64,000 nucleotides of DNA from Planococcus sp. MB-3u-03 (GTDB lineage: Bacteria; Bacillota; Bacilli; Bacillales_A; Planococcaceae). Under the pieces are notes generated by a model. That model worked only from the letters and a program-made list of their open reading frames with translations, searched no databases and was not told where the DNA came from. Location of the stretch: NCBI RefSeq assembly GCF_002833405.1, contig NZ_CP025135.1, forward strand, positions 973,501 through 1,037,500, in the 5' to 3' direction. This document shows positions 12,372 to 21,437 of this stretch, one piece after another (within the stretch, counting starts at the first letter, position 1; each line of letters opens with the position of its first letter). Position numbers and translations under genes: made by a program.

Positions 12372-13502
12372 ATGAAACGCATTTGGTGGATCCCGATCAG
12401 CATATTGCTGCTTTCGGGATGTGTCCCTTCCGGAAATGACGAGGCGGAAGTGATCAACACAGAAGAAGAAGAGGCAGAAACGGCGATCATTCCGAGCATG
12501 CAGCTCGATGATCAATATTACCGGACGCTGTTGCCGTATAAACAGAGCGCCACTCGCGGAAAAATCGTCAGCCGGCTGAATTCGCGCTACGATATCAAGG
12601 AAGCGGAGCATGGATTATTGCGCCTGTCGCAGCAGCAATTCTCGCCGGATGATTATTATTTCCAGGAAGGCCAAAAAATCACCGATGAAGAAGCCTCGCT
12701 TTGGCTCCAGCGCAAAAGCAAAGATAATCCACAAGGGCTAAACCCGGAGGATGGCCGCAGCAAAGCTGAGACGGACGGGGGCGAACGCCCGCAACCGGAA
12801 CTGCTGGCGCATATCCTTGAGCAAAATTACCTCGTCAAAACCGAGGAAGACAAAATCCGTCTGGGCGGGGTTTCCATCGGGCTTGCGATGAATACGGTTT
12901 ATTATAGTTCGACGGACAACATCCCCTATGAAGAATCGATCCCTCAAGATCAGATCGCTGAAGAAGGCAAACGGATGGCTGATGAAATCGTCAAGCGCAT
13001 AAGGGAGAAAGAAGGCATGGCGGATGTGCCGATCCTCGTCGCTTTATTCGCGCAAAACAGCCGCAACGCGATGACACCCGGCACGTACTTCTCTTACGGC
13101 GCTGCCCCGAAAGGCGAGACCGAAGTGGCGAACTGGAATGATGTCGACGAAGAGTATGTCGTATTCCCGACTTCCGGGACGGACGAGCAATACCGGGATA
13201 TCGATACGGCGTTCCGCAATTTCAAGCAAGATGTCGAATTGTATTTCTCGAATTTCACGAGCGTCATCGGCAAAGGCTTCTACCAAAGCGGCCAATTGCA
13301 GGAAATGAAAATCGAAATCCCAATCCAATTTTATGGTTCGGCCGAAGTGATCGGCTTTACGCAATATGTCACCGGCCTGATCCTCGATCATTTCCCGGAC
13401 GATATCCAGATTGAAGTGAACGTCACGTCGACCAATGGCGCGGAAGCACTCATTTTACGGAAAGCCGGGGAAACGGAACCGGTTGTCCATATTTACGAGT
13501 AA
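12372..13502 (+). CDS. camS: CamS-family lipoprotein (YerH)
   Basis: A 376-residue exported lipoprotein: the signal peptide ends in the lipobox LLSGC, with Cys17 the predicted lipidated residue, followed by an acidic linker. The rest matches the CamS sex-pheromone-precursor family, known in staphylococci because processing of the signal peptide yields the peptide cAM373; the role of the mature protein is not known. The position directly after ligA is conserved in Bacillales. A 14-bp palindrome (CAGCCAGCTGGCTG) with a trailing T run follows at about 13521-13552 and may be a weak terminator. Confidence 0.88.
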   Translation: MKRIWWIPISILLLSGCVPSGNDEAEVINTEEEEAETAIIPSMQLDDQYYRTLLPYKQSATRGKIVSRLNSRYDIKEAEHGLLRLSQQQFSPDDYYFQEGQKITDEEASLWLQRKSKDNPQGLNPEDGRSKAETDGGERPQPELLAHILEQNYLVKTEEDKIRLGGVSIGLAMNTVYYSSTDNIPYEESIPQDQIAEEGKRMADEIVKRIREKEGMADVPILVALFAQNSRNAMTPGTYFSYGAAPKGETEVANWNDVDEEYVVFPTSGTDEQYRDIDTAFRNFKQDVELYFSNFTSVIGKGFYQSGQLQEMKIEIPIQFYGSAEVIGFTQYVTGLILDHFPDDIQIEVNVTSTNGAEALILRKAGETEPVVHIYE

Positions 13503-13558
13503 GTCTGTAATTTAAAGGGGCAGCCAGCTGGCTGTCTCTATTCATTTTTTTAGAAAAA

Positions 13559-13567
13559 TGGTATGAT
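13559..13567 (+). promoter_or_regulatory. Extended -10 promoter of gatCAB
   Basis: TGGTATGAT fits the extended -10 pattern TGnTAtgaT and lies 36 bases before gatC, after a possible terminator. No clear -35 box. Confidence 0.4.
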
Positions 13568-13602
13568 AGACCGTATGTTTATTGAATCCGGAGGTGTAGA
13601 AA

Positions 13603-13893
13603 ATGGCGAAAATGACAAAAGAAGAAGTAATCGAAGTAGCTCACTTGGCGCGTTTGGCAATTACCGACGAGGAAGCTGTGCATTTTGCGGATCAATTGGA
13701 AGCGATCACCAATGCGATGGAATTGCTGAACGAATTAGATACGGAAAATGTAGAACCGACGACGCATGTATTGCCGCTAGTCAATGTGATGCGCGAAGAC
13801 AAGTCGATCGAAGGCTTGCCGCGTGAATTGGTGATGAAAAACGTGAAAGAGCATGAAGGCGGCCAAGTGCGTGTGCCGACCATTCTGGACTGA
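13603..13893 (+). CDS. gatC: Asp/Glu-tRNA amidotransferase subunit GatC
   Basis: The small 96-residue subunit of the GatCAB complex, which converts Glu-tRNA(Gln) and Asp-tRNA(Asn) to the amide forms in organisms without the direct synthetases. The sequence shows the family pattern [17 protein letters not shown] at the start and the [17 protein letters not shown] segment near the end. A GGAGG site lies before the ATG. It is intact here, unlike the two downstream subunit genes. Confidence 0.96.
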   Translation: MAKMTKEEVIEVAHLARLAITDEEAVHFADQLEAITNAMELLNELDTENVEPTTHVLPLVNVMREDKSIEGLPRELVMKNVKEHEGGQVRVPTILD

Positions 13894-13911
13894 TTGTGAG
13901 GAGGGAAAAAG

Positions 13912-15375
13912 ATGAAGTTAGCTGATAAAACTGCAAAAGAATTGCAGGAATTACTACATAGCAAAGAGTTGACGATTGCGGATTTGACGGAAGCGACATT
14001 CAAGCGCATCAAGGAATTGGACCCGCAAGTCGACGCCTTTTTGGCTTTGAATGAAGAGCAGGCGACAAAACAAGCGGCTGAAATGGACCAAACGGATACG
14101 GGAGAACGCGGTCCGCTTTTCGGCTTGCCGATCGGCGTGAAGGATAATATCGTCACGGAAGGATTGGAGACGACAGCATCAAGCTTGATCCTGAAAGGCT
14201 TCAACCCGATCTATAACGCCACGGTTGTGGATAAATTGCGCGAAGCCGGAATGATCATCGTCGGGAAATTGAATATGGATGACTTCGCAATGGGTTCTTC
14301 CAATGAAAACTCTTACTATAAAAATACGAAAAACCCATGGAACTTGGAAACCGTTCCAGGCGGTTCTTCAGGCGGTTCAGCTGCGGCTGTAGCAGCCGGT
14401 GAAGTTCCGTTCACACTCGGTTCCGATACAGGCGGATCGATCCGCCAGCCGGCTGCTTTTTGCGGCGTCGTCGGCATGAAACCGACATACGGACGTGTTT
14501 CCCGTTTCGGGTTGATTGCCTATGCGTCATCGTTCGACCAGATCGGCCCAATCACCCGCACAGTCAAAGACAACGCCCTGCTTTTGAATGCTATTTCCGG
14601 CCATGATGAAAAGACTCGACGTCCGCAAATGTTGAAGTGCCTGACTTCACAGCGGCACTGACTGGCGATATCCAAGGCCTTCGCATCGGCGTGCCGAAAG
14701 AATATTTCGCAGAAGGCGTCAGCGAAGCATCGAAACAAGCTGTGAAAGATGCACTGAAAGTATTGGAAGAAAAGGCGCAACATGGGAAGAGATTTCCTTG
14801 CCGCATTCCAAATACGCGCTTTCCACGTATTACATCTTGGCTTCATCTGAAGCATCATCCAACTTGTCCCGTTTCGACGGCATCCGTTACGGCTATCGTA
14901 CGGAAAAGCCGGCAGCCTGCTTGAGTTCTATATGAACACACGCTCTGAAGGCTTCGGCGACGAAGTGAAGCGCCGCATCATGCTCGGAACTTACGCACTC
15001 AGCTCCGGCTATTACGACGCTTACTATAAAAGCGCAAAAGTGCGTACCTTGATCAAGCAGGATTTCGATAAAGCGTTCGAAAACTTCGATGTCATCGTCG
15101 GGCCGACAACGCCGACACCGGCATTCAAGATCGGCGAGATCATCGATGATCCATTGACAATGTATGCGAACGATATCTTGACGATCCCTGTCAACTTGGC
15201 AGGCGTTCCAGCCATTTCAGTCCCATGCGGATTCGAGAACGGCTTGCCGCTCGGATTGCAGATCATCGGCAATTATTTCGATGAAGAGACCGTCTACCGC
15301 GTCGCGGATGCTTTTGAGCAGGCGACCGAGTTCCATAAAGAAACACCGCAAACATGGGAGGGAGCAGCACAATGA
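13912..15375 (+). CDS. gatA: Glu-tRNA(Gln) amidotransferase subunit GatA, frameshifted in this sequence
   Basis: GatA is the amidase-signature subunit that frees ammonia from glutamine. The Ser-Ser-Lys triad is visible in [17 protein letters not shown] and [12 protein letters not shown]. The frame breaks three times by single missing bases: in the A run near 14610, the G run near 14786, and the A run near 14917. Restoring one base at each gives a continuous GatA of normal length. A further net loss of three bases near 15028-15042 (YYKSAKVRT where relatives have YYKKAQKVRT) looks like the same process. Since GatCAB should be indispensable here, errors in the consensus are more likely than gene loss. 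Its stop overlaps the gatB start (ATGA). Confidence 0.93.
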
Positions 15376-16797
15376 ATTTCGAAACGATCATCGGGCTTGA
15401 AGTCCACGTCGAACTGAAGACGGAATCCAAAATGTTCTCGCCTTCCCGGCTCATTTCGGTGCTGAACCGAATACCAACACAAACGTCATCGACCTTGGCT
15501 ACCCTGGGGTATTGCCGGTCGTCAATAAAACGGCAGTCGATTGGGCGATGAAAGCGGCACTTGCGTTAAACTGTGAGATTACGCGCCACACCAAATTCGA
15601 CCGCAAAACTATTTCTATCCGGATAACCCGAAAGCCTACCAGATTTCCCAGTTCGATCAGCCGATCGGTGAACACGGCTGGCTGGAAATCGAAGTGAATG
15701 GCGAGAAAACGCATCGGCATCACGCGCCTGCATATGGAAGAAGATGCTGGTAAACTGACGCATACCGGAAACGGCCATTCCCTTGTCGACTTTAACCGCC
15801 AAGGCACGCCATTGATCGAAATCGTCTCGGAGCCCGATATCCGCACGCCGGAAGAAGCGTATGCGTATTTGGAGAAAATCAAATCGATCATCCAATACAC
15901 AGGCGTTTCCGATGTGCGCATGGAGGAAGGCTCGCTTCGCTGCGACGCCAATATCTCCTTGCGCCCATACGGCCGTGATGAATTCGGCACGAAAACTGAG
16001 CTGAAGAACTTGAACTCGTTCAACTTCGTCAAAAAGGCTTAGAACACGAACAGATCCGCCAAGAGCAAGTATTGCTTGCAGGCGGCATCATCGAGCAGGA
16101 AACACGCCGCTACGATGAATCGACTGGCAAAACCCTGCTGATGCGCATCAAGGAAGGTTCGGATGATTACCGTTACTTCCCGGAACCGGACCTGGTCGAT
16201 ATCGTCATCGACGACGCATGGCTCGAGCGCGTGCGCGCAGAAATTCCGGAACTTCCGGATGCCCGCAAAGCCCGCTACGTATCAGAACTTGGCTTGTCGT
16301 CATATGACGCCATGGTGTTGACTTTGCAGAAGCCGATTTCCGATTTCTTCGAAGCGACCGTCAAAGCTGGCGCTGATGCGAAACTGGCATCAAACTGGCT
16401 CATGGGCGAAGTGTCCGCTTACCTCAATGCTCAGAATAAAGAGCTTGAGGAGACGGAACTGACACCGGAAGGACTTGCCGGCATGATCAAATTGATCGGC
16501 GAAGGCACGATTTCTTCTAAGATTGCAAAAAAAGTCTTCAAGGAATTGATCGAAAAAGGCGGCGACCCGAACAAGATCGTCAAAGCGCAAGGCTTGGTGC
16601 AGATCTCGGACGAAAAGGTATTGCTCGAGTACGTCACCAATACTTTGGATGCCAACCCGCAGTCGATCGAAGATTACAAGAACGGGAAAGACCGCGCAAT
16701 CGGCTTCCTCGTCGGGCAAATCATGAAAGCGACAAAAGGGCAGGCTAACCCGCCGCTCTTGAACAAAATCCTCCTCGAGGAAATCGCGAAACGTTAA
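15372..16797 (+). CDS. gatB: Glu-tRNA(Gln) amidotransferase subunit GatB, frameshifted in this sequence
   Basis: GatB binds the tRNA and activates the acceptor Glu with ATP. It opens [20 protein letters not shown] and contains the [10 protein letters not shown] and [17 protein letters not shown] motifs, ending in the YqeY-like tail. Four disruptions split it: a missing C near 15444, a missing A near 15608, two missing As near 15713 and a missing A near 16035. Each falls in a homopolymer, and restoring the bases gives a continuous protein of about 475 residues. As with gatA, I infer that the gene is intact in the cell. Confidence 0.93.
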
Positions 16798-16801
16798 TCA
16801 G

Positions 16802-16836
16802 AAAAAGGATGGCTCACTCAGCCATCCTTTTTTTGT
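16802..16836 (+). terminator. Terminator of gatCAB
   Basis: Stem AAAGGATGGCT / AGCCATCCTTT with loop CACTC and a T run, five bases after the gatB stop. Confidence 0.88.
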
Positions 16837-16868
16837 GGTTTGTTTTAGTGAATGCGATCCAAAAGTTA

Positions 16869-17160
16869 AATCTGGTAGTCGAAATGTTCTTTCCTTGAGA
16901 TTCCGCTGCAAGGGGACGCTTGAGGCCTGCAGGATGCAGGTCATGCAGCTGATGCGACAGGAAGTCGCGTTTTCAGCTGCCCGGGTACAGGGCGGGTGTT
17001 GAGCCAAGGTGGCTAATGTCACTGCGTTCGAACATCAGATGAAAAGCGTTGCTCCCACATCTGCTACGCAGATGCGTCGCAAATGAATGGACTCGGCTCC
17101 TCCTCGCCATCCATTCGCCCCTTTCCGCTCCATCTCTAGGTATAGAATGGAAGTTCAAAT
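16869..17160. repeat. Structured intergenic repeat block with nested hairpins
   Basis: No coding potential. The block holds a chain of hairpins: CCTGCA-GGA-TGCAGG at 16926-16940; an outer stem GCAGCTGA/TCAGCTGC (16945-16952 with 16973-16980) enclosing GCGAC-AGGAA-GTCGC; and CATCTGC-TAC-GCAGATG at about 17058-17074. The last hairpin and its flank recur in reverse orientation near 40.86-40.90 kb, and the nested pair recurs on the minus strand at 49.02-49.07 kb. The wording of the flanks (CCTCCTCGCC, CTTTCCGC) resembles dispersed intergenic repeats I recall from Planococcus and Bacillus genomes. Confidence 0.7.
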
Positions 17161-17245
17161 GTTTTCTGCATTGAAATTATGTGAACAGTTTTGATTTGTT
17201 CGATAAATGCGCGGAAAAGATGAATCATCCTTAATATTAATATTG

Positions 17246-17695
17246 AGTCTAGCTAGGCGTCTTCACCAGCGGACGAATATAATAAAAAAAGACGCGTCCT
17301 CGCATGCAACACCCAATGAAATCTAAAAGCCGAACCGCGCTCACGGGTGAGCCGAAGCAATGAGACAAGTGTTCTTCTTGGCTTATTGCAAGAGGCCAGC
17401 CCAAAGCGGGAGGCGACTACTTCACGATGAAATAATCAACGGACCATTCATCTCACTAACAAGTCCAGCTAAGCGACGATACCAGCGGATGAAGACAATC
17501 AACAGTGATGCTTCTTCGCACGTAACATCCAATGAAATCTAAAAGCTGAACCGCTCACACGGGCGAGCCGAAGCAATGAGACAAGCGTTCTTCTTGGCTT
17601 ATTGCAAGAGGCCAGTCCAAAGCAGGAGGCGGCTATCTCGTGATAAAATGGATAATGAATTATCCATCTCGCTCTCACGTCTAACTCGCTGCTCC
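17246..17695. repeat. 216-bp direct tandem repeat, two copies plus a partial third
   Basis: Two diverged copies are in register: GAGCCGAAGCAATGAGACAA occurs at 17349 and again at 17565, and the flanking CCAATGAAATCTAAAAGC and CTTCTTGGCTTATTGCAAGA also recur, giving a 216-base period. A third unit begins near 17678 (CGTCTAACTCGCTGCTCC) and stops. Together with the block at 16869-17160 this fills the gene-free kilobase between gatB and the next gene; short open frames inside it lack ribosome binding sites. Confidence 0.8.
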
Positions 17696-17828
17696 ACATT
17701 CTGCATTATAAAACATCAACCGACTGCGAAATGTAAGGTTAATTGGAACAATTCCACAGCTTTTTGCTTAAAAGTTTGCCGCAAAGGGAAAAGAACAGGT
17801 AAACTGTTTTGTAAGGAGACGTGATAGA

Positions 17829-18389
17829 ATGATGACGGAACTGGAATATTTTGAGCATGCCATCTCATTGGAGAAATATATGGCGCAGATGGAATCCAAT
17901 CAGGAAAAAACCTACACGATCTATGAGAAATTCGAGTTGCCGGACGATCCGGAATTTATCGATATGCTGAAACAGCGGCAATTGAAGATCTTGGCGATTA
18001 CCGAAGATTGGTGCGGCGATGCGATGATGGTCAACCCGATTCTCCGGAAATTGGCGGAATCGGCGGATCTCGAAGTCCGCTGCGTTTACCGCGACGACAA
18101 TCCCGAACTCATGGACCGTTATTTGACGGATGGCGGAAAGTCGATCCCGAAATATATTTTCTTGTCCGAAAGCGGGGAAGTAAAAGGTTCGTGGGGGCCG
18201 CGTTCATCGAAAGTCCAGCAGATGGTCGATGAAAAGAAAGCGAAACTGCCGGAAAAAGAAGATCACCAATACGAGCTGCATTGGAAAACGGTAATCGGGG
18301 AGATATCCGACCGTTTCACGTCCGATCCAGAGCTCTGGCAAGATACGTATGAAGACATTCGCAAGAGCTTGCAGAAAAGCTTGGCTTAA
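17829..18389 (+). CDS. Thioredoxin-fold protein (probably Thioredoxin_9 family)
   Basis: A 186-residue soluble protein. The segment LAITEDWCGDAMMVNPILRKLAE looks like the active-site strand and helix of a thioredoxin fold, but the usual CxxC is CGDA, so only one Cys is kept; this is typical of the family I recall as Thioredoxin_9. The later SIPKYIFLSESGEVKG contains the cis-Pro region. With a single Cys it could not form a disulfide at the active site alone; a monothiol or bacillithiol-linked role is only a guess. The ATG at 17829 follows AAGGAG; an ATG one codon later is also possible. It stands just before dgkB. Confidence 0.75.
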   Translation: MMTELEYFEHAISLEKYMAQMESNQEKTYTIYEKFELPDDPEFIDMLKQRQLKILAITEDWCGDAMMVNPILRKLAESADLEVRCVYRDDNPELMDRYLTDGGKSIPKYIFLSESGEVKGSWGPRSSKVQQMVDEKKAKLPEKEDHQYELHWKTVIGEISDRFTSDPELWQDTYEDIRKSLQKSLA

Positions 18390-18490
18390 CCCTATACAGA
18401 CAGCCGGCTGCAGAATGTCCCGTCCGCGGGAACTTTCTGCAGCCCTGTCATGTCCTGTTTCTATAGAATGGTCCAGAAAGGCTGAATCCG

Positions 18491-19405
18491 ATGAAACGAG
18501 CACGCATAATTTATAACCCGACATCCGGCAGGGAATTGTTCCGCCGCCACCTCCCGGAAGTATTGGAAAAGATGGAAATCGCAGGATACGAAACGTCCTG
18601 CCACGCGACTACCTGTGAAGGAGACGCAGTGAAAGCGGCGGAATATGCAGTCGAGCGCAAATTTGATTTGGTGGTGGCAGTCGGCGGGGACGGGACGCTC
18701 AATGAAGTAGTTTCCGGAATCGCCAAATACCCGGTACGCCCGAAAGTGGGCTTGATTCCGATGGGCACGACCAATGATTTTGCAAGGGCCGTGCGCATCC
18801 CACGCGATATCAACCGCGCTGTCGACATCATCATCAAAGGCGAATCGATCCCTGTCGATATTGGGGTTATGAACGATGACCGCTATTTCGTCAATATTGC
18901 CGGAGGCGGGCGCTTGACGGAGTTGACGTATGAAGTTCCGAGCAAGCTCAAGACGGTGCTTGGCCAATTGGCGTATTATTTGAAAGGCATCGAGATGATT
19001 CCTTCGATTCGCTCATCCCGTGTCCGCATTGAATACGATGGTCAAGTGTTCGACGATAAAGCAATGATGTTTTTGATCGGCTTGACCAATTCCGTCGGCG
19101 GCTTTGAAAAACTGGCGCCGGATGCCAGTATCAACGACGGCAAATTCACCTTGCTCATCTTGAAGGAATTGAACATGGCGGAATTTATCCGTGTGGCGTC
19201 GCTTGCACTTCGCGGAGAGCATTTATCCGATCCGCACGTGCTGTATGTGAAAGCGAGCAAGATTTCAGTGACTTCCAATGAACGCGTATTGCTGAACCTC
19301 GATGGCGAATTCGGCGGTATTTTGCCGGCTACTTTCGAAAACCTGGAGCGCCATATTGAAATGTTCGTGCCGCTGGAGTATATCAAAGAAAAAGACCGCA
19401 AATAA
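18491..19405 (+). CDS. dgkB: Diacylglycerol kinase DgkB
   Basis: A 304-residue soluble lipid kinase that phosphorylates diacylglycerol, returning it to phospholipid synthesis after lipoteichoic acid formation. The nucleotide-binding loop GGDGTLNEVVSG is at residues 65-76, and GTTNDFARAV and NIAGGGRLTEL follow as in the DAGK/LCB5 family. Length and position after gatB and before the RlmCD gene match B. subtilis yerQ, although here a NUDIX gene and the cyd operon have come between. It ends in a strong bidirectional terminator. Confidence 0.93.
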   Translation: MKRARIIYNPTSGRELFRRHLPEVLEKMEIAGYETSCHATTCEGDAVKAAEYAVERKFDLVVAVGGDGTLNEVVSGIAKYPVRPKVGLIPMGTTNDFARAVRIPRDINRAVDIIIKGESIPVDIGVMNDDRYFVNIAGGGRLTELTYEVPSKLKTVLGQLAYYLKGIEMIPSIRSSRVRIEYDGQVFDDKAMMFLIGLTNSVGGFEKLAPDASINDGKFTLLILKELNMAEFIRVASLALRGEHLSDPHVLYVKASKISVTSNERVLLNLDGEFGGILPATFENLERHIEMFVPLEYIKEKDRK

Positions 19406-19454
19406 AAAAGCGATCCACTTAACCCGAATGGGGATGAGTGGATCGCTTTTTTTT
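19404..19454. terminator. Bidirectional terminator between dgkB and the NUDIX gene
   Basis: Left arm AAAAAAGCGATCCACT (19404-19419) pairs with right arm AGTGGATCGCTTTTTT from 19437; A and T runs on both sides serve both converging genes. Confidence 0.88.
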
Positions 19455-19460
19455 GATAGC

Positions 19461-19895
19461 TCAGTATTCCAGCAATTCGATGGCTTCGTCCTGGTCAGCC
19501 GCAAGTTTCGGCAAGCCTTCAATCGGCTCCCAGCGATACTGCACGATAAGGCCGTTATCGCGTCCTTCGCTTTTGATGGTATGTTCAAATTCGTCGATTT
19601 TTTCGCCAGTGTATTCAAAATGGAAGATGTTGCGCTCGTACGCTTTGTCTTTATGCGCCGGGTAGTAATTGTATTTGTGGATTTTCCCGACAAATTCCAG
19701 CACATCGCGAGGCAAGCCGGTTTCTTCCTTCACTTCGCGGTATAAGGCATCGATCAATAATTCGTCTTCACCAATCGTTCCGCCTGGGACCTGCAATCCG
19801 ACTTCGGGTTCGCCTTTGTACTCGAATACGAGCAATTCTCGGTTGTTTTCTTCGCCTCTGGTAATATAGGCAAATACCTTTCTACTTGTTTCCAT
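19461..19895 (-). CDS. NUDIX hydrolase
   Basis: A 144-residue protein with a canonical Nudix box at residues 39-61 (GTIGEDELLIDALYREVKEETGL read in register GX5EX7REUXEEXGU). Members cleave nucleoside diphosphates linked to another group; the substrate here is unknown. The upstream ATG at 19904 directly abuts the AAAAGG site, so the ATG at 19895, nine bases further on, is the better start. It converges on dgkB. Confidence 0.88.
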   Translation of the reverse strand: METSRKVFAYITRGEENNRELLVFEYKGEPEVGLQVPGGTIGEDELLIDALYREVKEETGLPRDVLEFVGKIHKYNYYPAHKDKAYERNIFHFEYTGEKIDEFEHTIKSEGRDNGLIVQYRWEPIEGLPKLAADQDEAIELLEY

Positions 19896-20094
19896 ATGAA
19901 TCATCCTTTTCTTTTGTTCATTATAGAATACTAAAAATTCAGCAAAATTTCAATGGGGATGTTTTCATTTTGTCACAGCTTATTCAAACATCGGGCGGAA
20001 TCGGATGCCTCGCAGAAGTCTACGGGAGGGCCTTTAAGGTACAATAAAACATATAACGGGCTGTGCTTTGGCCCATGTAAAGGGGACGAGAATT

Positions 20095-21437
20095 TTGGGA
20101 TTTGAAGATGTGGCTTTACAAAGCCGGATACTGACCTTGATGACCCTATCATTCCACATCATCTACGCGACGATCGGTGTGGGGGTCCCGCTCATGATCA
20201 TGATTGCCCAATGGGTCGGGATCAGAAAAAATGACGAGCATTATATCCTCCTGGCACGCCGCTGGGCGAGAGGGTTCGTCATCACGGTAGCGGTCGGCGT
20301 CGTGACCGGTACCGCAATCGGGCTGCAATTATCCTTGCTGTGGCCAAACTTTATGCAGATGGCAGGGAATGTCATTGCGCTTCCGCTGTTCATGGAAGTC
20401 TTCGCTTTTTTCTTTGAAGCGATTTTCCTCGGGATCTATTTGTATACGTGGGACCGTTTTGAAGACCAGCGCAAACATTTCCTATTGCTGGTTCCGGTCG
20501 CACTCGGAGCGGCTGCTTCCTCTGTATTTATCACCATCGTCAATTCATTCATGAATGCGCCGCAAGGTTTTGATGTGTTGAACGGCGAGCTGGTCAATGT
20601 GAGCCCATTGCTCGCGATGTTCAGCCCGGCCGTGCCGACGAAAGTCGCACACGTCCTGTCGACAGCGTTCATGACGAGTGCTTTCATATTGGCGTCGATC
20701 GCTGCTTTCCGTTTGCTGCGCGGATCGAATCATATTTACCACAAAAAAGCATTGTTCCTGACAATGAAGCTCGCGCTGATCTTTTCGGTTGCGACTGCCA
20801 TCATCGGCGACTTTTCAGGTAAATATTTTGGCCGAATACCAGCCAGAGAAGCTGGCGGCTGCTGAATGGCATTTTGAAACAGGATCGGAAGCTGAACTTG
20901 TGCTGTTCGGTGTTGGACGGCGAAGAGCCGAAATACGCGATCCGCATTCCATACGCGCTAAGCATTTTGGCGCATGGTGTTCCAAGCGGTGAAGTCATCG
21001 GCTTGAATGATTTCCCGGAAGATGAAATTCCGCCGCTGTGGATCCATTATCTCTTCGATACGATGGTCACGCTCGGCATGTGGCTCGCGTTCTTCTCCTT
21101 CGTGTACGTCGTCGGAGCGTGGCGCGGCTGGTCCATTGTCACGAGAACATGGTTCCGCTGGCTGACCGTGCTGAGCGGGCCGCTCGCGATGCTCGCGATT
21201 CAGGCCGGCTGGTGGTTCACGGAAGTCGGCAGACAGCCGTGGATCTTGCGCGGCTATATGAAGACCAGTGAAGGGGCAACGACTAGCGGGCAAGTCGATT
21301 TGATGATCGTGATGTTCGCCGGCCTCTATGTCATTCTCGGAATCGGGACGGTTGTCGTCTTGTCACGCATGTACAAACGCAATCCGGTCGAGAAGGAATT
21401 GGCACAGCGTGAATCTGTAAAAGGCGGTGAGGAATAA
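20095..21437 (+). CDS. cydA: bd-type quinol oxidase subunit I (CioA/CbdA class), frameshifted in this sequence
   Basis: Subunit I of a bd oxidase, a membrane enzyme that reduces O2 with quinol. Visible are the N-terminal heme-ligand region TLSFHIIYATIGVG, the acidic helix LFMEVFAFFFEAIFLGIYLY, and a short Q loop, placing it with the CioA / Geobacillus type rather than E. coli CydA. A TTG at 20095 after AAGGGG is the likely start, since upstream ATG is followed by a stop. Two disruptions occur: an extra T near 20832 (or equivalent) and a change near 20909 in the TT run before GGACGG. Restoring the frame gives about 447 residues. The stop shares one base with the cydB start. Confidence 0.9.

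Noticed and set aside
13912..16797. Programmed ribosomal frameshifting in gatA and gatB
   Set aside because: Seven shifts with no slippery heptamers and no common pattern other than run length cannot be programmed; lost bases explain all.
17246..17695. CRISPR array
   Set aside because: Units are 216 bp and diverged along their whole length; there are no short identical repeats with unique spacers and no cas genes.
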